A DNA stretch of 64,000 nt from Lutibacter sp. (GTDB lineage Bacteria > Bacteroidota > Bacteroidia > Flavobacteriales > Flavobacteriaceae), in contig NZ_JAUYUD010000010.1 of NCBI RefSeq assembly GCF_030692605.1, forward strand, positions 30,798 through 94,797, in the 5' to 3' direction. This document shows positions 62,901-64,000 of the stretch, piece after piece; within the stretch, counting starts at the first letter, position 1, and the number at the start of each line of letters is the position of its first letter. The notes beneath the pieces are model-generated. The model was not told the origin of the DNA. It did no database searches and saw only the letters and a program-made list of their open reading frames with translations. Both the position numbers and the translations under genes were made by a program.

Positions 62901-63721
62901 TTGCGAACGAAGTGAAGCAATCTGTTACTCATAATGAGATTACTTCGTCGCAATCTCCTCGTAATGACAGACAAAGACCAAAAGCAGCAATAATACGTGA
63001 AAAAGGAAGTAATAGTGAACGAGAAATGGCAAATGCTATGTATTTAGCTGGTTTTGATGTAAAAGATGTTCATATGACCGATTTAATAAGTGGTCGTGAA
63101 ACGTTGGAAGATATTAAGTTTATTGGTGCTGTTGGTGGTTTTTCAAATTCAGATGTTTTAGGTTCAGCTAAAGGTTGGGCTGGGGCTTTTTTATACAACG
63201 AAAAAGCAAAAACTGTGTTAGATAATTTCTTCAAAAGAGAAGATACTTTATCTGTAGGAATTTGCAATGGCTGTCAGTTATTTATGGAATTAGAAGTTAT
63301 TAATCCTGAACACGAAATTCATGGAAAACTACTTCATAATGATTCTCATAAACATGAAAGCAATTTTACTTCGGTAACAATTCAAGAAAATAATTCAGTA
63401 ATGCTTTCAACATTAGCAGGTAGTACTTTAGGTGTTTGGATATCTCACGGTGAAGGTAAATTTAACTTACCGATGGAAGAAAACGCTTACAATATTGTTG
63501 CTAAATATGGTTACGATGCGTATCCTTCAAACCCAAATGGATCCGATTATAATGTTGCCATGATGAGTTCAATTGATGGTCGTCATTTGGTAATGATGCC
63601 ACATATAGAGCGTTCTATTTTTCAATGGAACTGGGCTTATTATCCAGCAGGAAGAAAAGATGAAGTTTCTCCATGGGCAGAAGCATTTGTAAATGCCAGA
63701 AAGTGGATAGAAAATAAATAA
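59945..63721 (+). CDS. purL: Phosphoribosylformylglycinamidine synthase, single-chain
   Basis: 1258 residues; converts FGAR, ATP and glutamine to FGAM in purine synthesis. The N-terminal PurS-like part, two AIRS-like halves (SQVNSEHCRHKIFNG, SIKAETHNFPTTVEPFNGAATGAGG, SIHDHGAGGHLNCLSELVEE, SAGHDISAGGMLTTLLE) and a C-terminal class I glutaminase with Cys1107 (VGICNGCQLF) and MPHIERSIFQWNW are all present. It is longer than the ~1220 residues I expect for relatives. The excess fits three in-frame repeat-like pieces at residues about 297-306, 357-368 and 985-1008. No frameshift is seen, so the enzyme is probably active. Confidence 0.97.
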   Translation: MIHFFGNQNSKIYAVQTSKELPQTDTKKLNWLFGNQPKIDRVTIDDFFIGPRAAMITPWSTNAVEITQNMAIEGIVRIEEFNTSTKDAQFDPMLFQKYQELNQDIFNIHISPAPILEIEDIVAYNKQEGLSLNDEEVNYLNNLSKKIGRNLTDSEVFGFSQVNSEHCRHKIFNGTFVIDGEEMPSSLFKLIRKTSETHPNGIVSAYKDNVAFVEGPIIEQFAPKTADKPDFYEKKDFKSVISIKAETHNFPTTVEPFNGAATGAGGEIRDRLAGGKGSLPLAGTAVYMTSYSRLNEDSSFGSAQDKLWENGMDERKWLYQTPMDILIKASNGTSDFGNKFGQPLIVGSVLTFEYDESLDTSTSLSAGSRKLGYDKVIMQAGGIGYGKAEQALKDKPKEGDKIVILGGDNYRIGMGGAAVSSADTGEFASGIELNAVQRSNPEMQKRAANAIRGMVESDVNTIVSIHDHGAGGHLNCLSELVEETGGLIDLDKLPIGDPTLSAKEIIGNESQERMGLVIGKEDAEYLHRIADRERSPYYEVGEVTNNNRFTFESESTGEKPMDLDLIDMFGSSPKTIMNDKTIVRNYHDLSYNQNEIHSYIKQVLQLEAVACKDWLTNKVDRCVGGKVAKQQCAGPLQLPLNNVGVMALDYNGKEGIATSIGHAPISALIDPEAGSKNAIAEALTNIIWAPLQDNLKSVSLSANWMWPCKNEGEDARLYKAVKAVSEFSIELGINVPTGKDSLSMKQKYPNDEVLSPGTVVISAAGHCCDITKVVEPVLQKSGLNKIYYINLSNDAYKLGGSSFAQTQNKIGKETPTIKDTAKFKNAFNTIQNLIKESRISAGHDISAGGMLTTLLELCFSQEKLGVNIDISTLEEADTVKVLFAENSGIIFQSSDADVPSFLGLNNVDFFELGNAVRSETVKITNNGKVLEFNIPELRDVWYKTSYLLDQKQCADNKAKDRFENYKNQPLKFNFPSHFAGKLENVIANEVKQSVTHNEITSSQSPRNDRQRPKAAIIREKGSNSEREMANAMYLAGFDVKDVHMTDLISGRETLEDIKFIGAVGGFSNSDVLGSAKGWAGAFLYNEKAKTVLDNFFKREDTLSVGICNGCQLFMELEVINPEHEIHGKLLHNDSHKHESNFTSVTIQENNSVMLSTLAGSTLGVWISHGEGKFNLPMEENAYNIVAKYGYDAYPSNPNGSDYNVAMMSSIDGRHLVMMPHIERSIFQWNWAYYPAGRKDEVSPWAEAFVNARKWIENK
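60836..60862 (+). repeat. Short interspersed-repeat piece inside purL
   Basis: GCTCCTTCGGCTCAGCTCAG and the following GACAAGC resemble the flavobacterial CTTCGACTNCGCTCAGGACA word family. Encodes SSFGSAQDKL within a loop of the first half. Confidence 0.55.
61014..61048 (+). repeat. Second short interspersed-repeat piece inside purL
   Basis: CACTTCGACTTCGCTAAGTG followed by CAGGCTCT matches the same word family. Encodes LDTSTSLSAGS before RKLGYDK. Confidence 0.55.
62897..62968 (+). repeat. Complete family A palindromic repeat inside purL
   Basis: GTCATTGCGAACGAAGTGAA at the left, CTCCTCGTAATGAC at the right: 72 bp, exactly 24 codons (residues 985-1008, beginning VIANEVKQS and ending SSQSPRND). 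It matches the intergenic his-operon copies. It lies in the linker between synthetase and glutaminase domains. Confidence 0.92.
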
Positions 63722-63744
63722 GTTATAAGCGTTTAATATCTTTT

Positions 63745-63776
63745 AAGGATTTCACAAAAATGAAATCCTTTTTTTA
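63745..63776 (+). terminator. Terminator of purL
   Basis: Perfect 10-bp stem AAGGATTTCA/TGAAATCCTT with a 6-base loop and T-run, 23 bases past the stop. Confidence 0.9.
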
Positions 63777-63900
63777 TTTCTATTTTGCTGTACCAAATTA
63801 ATTGTATGACTTCTAACATTTCTCGATTATTCGATTTTGCTTATTATCAATTGGATACACTTATATAAAGTCTAATATGTAATTACAAATTATTTTTTAT

Positions 63901-63908
63901 TATCTTTG
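63901..63908 (+). promoter_or_regulatory. -7 box of the terminal gene
   Basis: TATCTTTG fits TAnnTTTG and lies only four bases before the ATG at 63913, so the mRNA would be nearly leaderless. Confidence 0.45.
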
Positions 63909-63912
63909 TGTT

Positions 63913-64000
63913 ATGAGTAGAGTAGCACTAAAGATAGAAAACTATAGTTCTGAAGAACTGAAGGCGTTATTGCGCAAAGACGAGAAATTTCAACAAGGGG
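63913..64000 (+). CDS. Start of a probable transposase (IS630-like), truncated by the window edge
   Basis: 29 codons visible, starting MSRVALKIENYSSEELKALL and continuing RKDEKFQQG. The short charged start with an ENYS-EEL-LL-KDEKF pattern resembles the helix-turn-helix N-terminus of IS630-type transposases in Bacteroidetes. The evidence is thin because no catalytic residues are visible. A/T-rich sequence with TATATAAAGTCTAATATG at 63861-63878 could contain the left end of such an element, unproven. Confidence 0.4.
   Translation, partial: MSRVALKIENYSSEELKALLRKDEKFQQG

Overview
The window is a low-GC, gene-dense chromosomal segment from a member of the Flavobacteriaceae (Bacteroidetes). Evidence: the Bacteroidetes -7 promoter word TAnnTTTG stands in front of many genes; TonB receptors, a GH92 lipoprotein, PEGA, DUF2461, DUF1015 and TIGR02757 proteins are typical of the family; and short flavobacterial palindromic repeats are scattered between genes. 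No rRNA, tRNA, CRISPR array or prophage was seen. Nothing in the sequence fixes the genus; a marine or sediment flavobacterium is a reasonable guess.

Layout. 1-4.3 kb: start of a UvrD/PcrA helicase (TTG start), a polytopic membrane protein, a FadL-type outer-membrane protein and a small membrane-anchored protein. 4.3-7.7 kb: vitamin B12 uptake, with a cobalamin riboswitch ahead of a BtuB-like receptor and a divergent BtuF-like binding lipoprotein. 7.7-14.65 kb: a block bracketed by two ~70-bp direct repeats, holding a DUF6029 protein, TlpA, a redoxin lipoprotein, a histidine kinase/response regulator pair and a duplicated RskA-like lipoprotein. 14.66-20.5 kb: parC, parE, ychF. 20.6-30.4 kb: an N-glycan disassembly locus (TonB receptor, GH92 alpha-mannosidase, GH2 beta-mannosidase, CutC, glycosylasparaginase). 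30.4-31.0 kb: a nested palindromic (MITE-like) element. 31-42.1 kb: PEGA protein, ferredoxin, LuxC-like acyl-CoA reductase, serC, serA, DUF1015, YggS, DnaQ/GIY-YIG nuclease, voltage-gated channel, miaA, a small membrane protein and a TIGR02757 protein.

42.2-49.0 kb (minus strand) is the most unusual part: PqqD-like protein, ATP-grasp ligase, PLP-dependent decarboxylase, a urea-transporter/M23-peptidase fusion, an outer-membrane barrel and a TPR protein, with tiny gaps or overlaps. I cannot assign it to a described pathway. 49.5-51.6 kb: aroQ, xerD, DUF2461. 51.7-59.7 kb: a complete histidine operon hisG-D-C-B-H-A-F-IE preceded by an unannotated histidine-rich leader peptide and terminator, which together look like a classical attenuator. 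59.9-63.7 kb: purL, whose reading frame has absorbed three pieces that look like interspersed repeats. The window ends in the start of a probable transposase gene.

How it works together: most of the segment is housekeeping (DNA topology, histidine, serine and purine synthesis, tRNA modification) interrupted by accessory nutrient-uptake loci. Mobile palindromic repeats cluster in the his operon, around the redox/two-component block and inside purL.
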